Source of the DNA: Novosphingobium sp.
GTDB lineage: Bacteria > Pseudomonadota > Alphaproteobacteria > Sphingomonadales > Sphingomonadaceae
Assembly (NCBI GenBank): GCA_027490345.1
Contig: JAIXYF010000364.1
Location: 1 to 7,062, forward strand
Direction: 5' to 3'
Length of the DNA: 7,062 nt
A program made the position numbers and the translations under genes. The notes under the pieces are model-generated. The model was not told where the DNA came from and did not search any database. It saw nothing but the letters and a program-made list of their open reading frames with translations. Shown here piece by piece: positions 5,552 through 7,062 of the stretch (positions are counted from its first letter, which is position 1; each line of letters starts with the position of its first letter).

Positions 5552-6655
5552 CTAAACCCGCACCGCCCCCCCATCATCCACGCGCCACACCGCCGCATCC
5601 GCGCCCAGCGGTTCGAACGGGGCCAGTTCGGTCCCCGTCATCCACACTTGCGCGCCTGCCTCGCCCAGCCGCTCGTAAAGCGCCGCGCGCCGCAGCGGAT
5701 CGAGGTGCGCGGCAATCTCGTCCAGCAGCAGCACTTGCGGCCGCGCGCCCCCTGTCAGTTTGCCCCCTGTCAATTTGCCCCTTGTCAGCGCGGCATGCGC
5801 CAGCACGATGGCAATCAGCATCGCCTTCTGCTCACCAGTCGAACACAGCGCCGCAGGGGCCTGCTTGGCCGCCAGCGTGACGGCGAGATCATCGCGGTGC
5901 GGCCCGGTTAGCGTGCGGCCGGCTGCCCGGTCGCGCCGGCGTCCTTCGCGCAAGGCCGCCCGCAGCGCGTCCGCATCCACCGGCCCGCCCGCCTGATAGG
6001 CCAGCGCGGGCCGCGCAAACGGCGCCTCGGGCAAGGCTTCGAGCGCCGCCGACAGCCCCGCCACCAGCCCGGAGCGCGCCCGCGCCAGCTCCGCGCCCGC
6101 TTCGGCCAGCCCCGCCTCGATCCCGTCAAGCCAGAGCGGATCAGGCTCGCCCGGCCCTTCCAGCAGCCGATTCCGCTCGCGCAGCGCGGTCTCGTAGCGG
6201 CTTGCCTGCTTCGCGTGGCCCGGTTCCAGCGCCAGCACCAGCCGGTCCAGAAATCGCCGACGCGCGCCTGCGCTTTCGGCAAACAGCCGGTCCATCGCGG
6301 GCGTCAGCCAGGTGATCGAAAGCCATTCGCCCAGCCGCGTGGCGGGGCCATCCGCGCCATTGATGCGCACCATGCGCCGCCCCGGCGCGGCGGGCGTGGT
6401 GAATGTGGCCAGCGCCACTGCGCCCGCTTCCAGCTCTGCCGCCACGGCAAAGCTGCCATCCCCGCCGCGGCCCGCAATTTCGGCCGCCTGGGCGCGCCTG
6501 AGGCCGCGCCCCGGCGAAAGCAGGCTGATCGCCTCCAGCACATTGGTTTTCCCTGCGCCGTTCTCCCCGATCAGCACGTTGAAACGCGCCGTATCTTCCA
6601 GCCGCGTGGCGGCATGATTGCGATAATCGCGCAAGGTCAGGCGGGTGAGGGGCAT
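5552..6655 (-). CDS. recF: DNA replication/repair ATPase RecF (367 aa)
   Basis: RecF is an SMC-like ABC ATPase that binds gapped DNA with RecO and RecR and helps load RecA for gap repair and fork restart. The N-terminus LTRLTLRDYRNH is typical. Walker A is GENGAGKT at 30-37, the RecF hallmark GPHRDDL is at 251-257, the ABC signature STGEQK at 272-277, Walker B VLLLDE at 308-313 and the D-loop AHLD at 316-319. Length is normal for the family. The ATG at 6655 has a purine-rich GCGAGG three bases upstream (close spacing). It lies 68 bases downstream of pspF on the same strand, not beside dnaA or dnaN as in many bacteria. An oddity is a 15-base triplicated segment (residues 291-305) inserted between signature and Walker B. 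All catalytic motifs are intact, so it should be functional. Confidence 0.96.
   Translation of the reverse strand: MPLTRLTLRDYRNHAATRLEDTARFNVLIGENGAGKTNVLEAISLLSPGRGLRRAQAAEIAGRGGDGSFAVAAELEAGAVALATFTTPAAPGRRMVRINGADGPATRLGEWLSITWLTPAMDRLFAESAGARRRFLDRLVLALEPGHAKQASRYETALRERNRLLEGPGEPDPLWLDGIEAGLAEAGAELARARSGLVAGLSAALEALPEAPFARPALAYQAGGPVDADALRAALREGRRRDRAAGRTLTGPHRDDLAVTLAAKQAPAALCSTGEQKAMLIAIVLAHAALTRGKLTGGKLTGGARPQVLLLDEIAAHLDPLRRAALYERLGEAGAQVWMTGTELAPFEPLGADAAVWRVDDGGAVRV
5746..5790. repeat. Three imperfect 15-base tandem repeats inside recF
   Basis: Three adjacent 15-base units, 5746-5760, 5761-5775 and 5776-5790, share the core GCCCC(C/T)TGTCA on the + strand. Read in recF they encode TGGAR, TGGKL and TRGKL in reverse genomic order, giving residues 291-305 as the run TRGKL-TGGKL-TGGAR. 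The unit is five codons, so copy-number change keeps the frame. The segment falls between the ABC signature helix and the Walker B strand, probably a surface loop. Confidence 0.85.
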
Positions 6656-6706
6656 CGCCTCGCGGCGTTAGAGGTTTTGCGCGCGAGGTGCAAAAGGCTG
6701 CAATAA

Positions 6707-6717
6707 ACAGGGCCTGT
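6707..6717. repeat. Short dyad in the pspF-recF gap
   Basis: ACAGG-G-CCTGT is a five-base dyad seven bases beyond the pspF stop codon. On the - strand it is followed by TTTATT, so it might be a weak terminator for pspF, but the arms overlap too closely for a stable hairpin. The rest of the 68-base gap (6656-6723) shows no promoter for recF that I can support. Confidence 0.2.
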
Positions 6718-6723
6718 CCCTAT

Positions 6724-7062
6724 TCATGGTTCGCCCCGCTCCAGCAGCCCGTGCTTCTTCAGGCAGTGGCGCAGCTGGTCATAGGTCAGCCCCAGCGCTT
6801 TCGCGGTTTGCCGCTGGTTATAGCGGTTGCGCCCCAGATGGTGCTCCAGGATCGCCCGCTCATGCGCATCCACCGCGCCGCGCAGATCGCTCACTGCATC
6901 GAAATCGCTGGAAACTGGCGCCGGAGCAGGGCTGCCCGCCCCGGTTGCAGCCGCCTTGATCGGTGCCGTCGCCGCCCCTGATGCCCTCACTGCCGCCGGC
7001 CGCCACGGGCTTTCGAACGGATCGAACTGGATATGCCCGATCGCCCTGTCCGGATCGTCCCA
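6724..7062 (-). CDS. pspF: Phage shock operon transcriptional activator PspF, C-terminal part (cut by window edge)
   Basis: This is the last 112 codons of a sigma-54-dependent enhancer-binding protein, read as PspF, which activates phage-shock genes when the inner membrane is stressed. The frame stays open to the right edge, so the true start is outside the window; a GTG at 6990 is internal. The edge sequence WDDPDRAIGHIQFDPFESPW matches the end of the AAA+ domain of PspF, where E. coli has the similar IDPF. A flexible Ala/Pro-rich linker follows. The final Fis-type helix-turn-helix, NQRQTAKALGLTYDQLRHCL, resembles the E. coli PspF wording NQKRAAELLGLTYHQFR. The AAA+ GAFTGA and Walker motifs are not in view. 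In relatives pspF usually lies next to a divergent pspA operon, which would be just to the right. Another sigma-54 activator is the alternative but fits less well. Confidence 0.85.
   Translation of the reverse strand, partial: WDDPDRAIGHIQFDPFESPWRPAAVRASGAATAPIKAAATGAGSPAPAPVSSDFDAVSDLRGAVDAHERAILEHHLGRNRYNQRQTAKALGLTYDQLRHCLKKHGLLERGEP

Noticed and set aside
6724..6990. A stand-alone small 88-residue Fis-like regulator starting at a GTG at 6990
   Set aside because: The frame continues without a stop to the window edge and the upstream residues match the end of the PspF AAA+ domain, so this is the tail of a larger protein.

Overview
The window reads as GC-rich chromosomal DNA of an alphaproteobacterium, most likely a sphingomonad (Sphingomonadales). 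This is inferred from strong GC bias in third codon positions, from the wording of the BipA, RecF and PspF proteins, and from a GC-rich intergenic palindrome of a kind I associate with such genomes. No phage, transposon, CRISPR or RNA gene is visible. Nearly all of it is ordinary, densely packed coding sequence.

Layout, left to right: (1) the 5' end of typA/bipA, a ribosome-associated translational GTPase, runs leftwards off the window. (2) After a 207-base divergent gap comes a small DUF805 membrane protein on the + strand. (3) Its stop codon overlaps the stop of a large FtsX-family ABC permease (ybbP-like) on the - strand, which is translationally coupled (4-base GTGA overlap) to its ATPase (ybbA-like). 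(4) Divergent from ybbA, across 68 bases, is a lipoprotein version of the TesA-type SGNH esterase/thioesterase. (5) A second DUF805 paralogue follows tesA. (6) Across a strong GC-rich palindrome lies recF on the - strand. (7) Upstream of recF is the C-terminal part of pspF, an activator of sigma-54-dependent phage-shock (envelope stress) genes, cut by the right edge.

How the genes may work together: the ybbA-ybbP / tesA divergent arrangement matches that of E. coli. It suggests a membrane module in which an ABC transporter of the mechanotransmission type delivers hydrophobic substrates to an exported hydrolase. Here the hydrolase carries a lipobox, so it is probably membrane-anchored. Two DUF805 paralogues in the same orientation bracket this module. 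Whether they take part in it is an open inference and the most interesting question here. The typA, recF and pspF genes are housekeeping or stress neighbours. I see no clear case for a wholly new system. The best leads are the DUF805 bracket, the lipid-anchored TesA, a 15-base in-frame tandem repeat inside recF, and several inverted repeats in the gaps.
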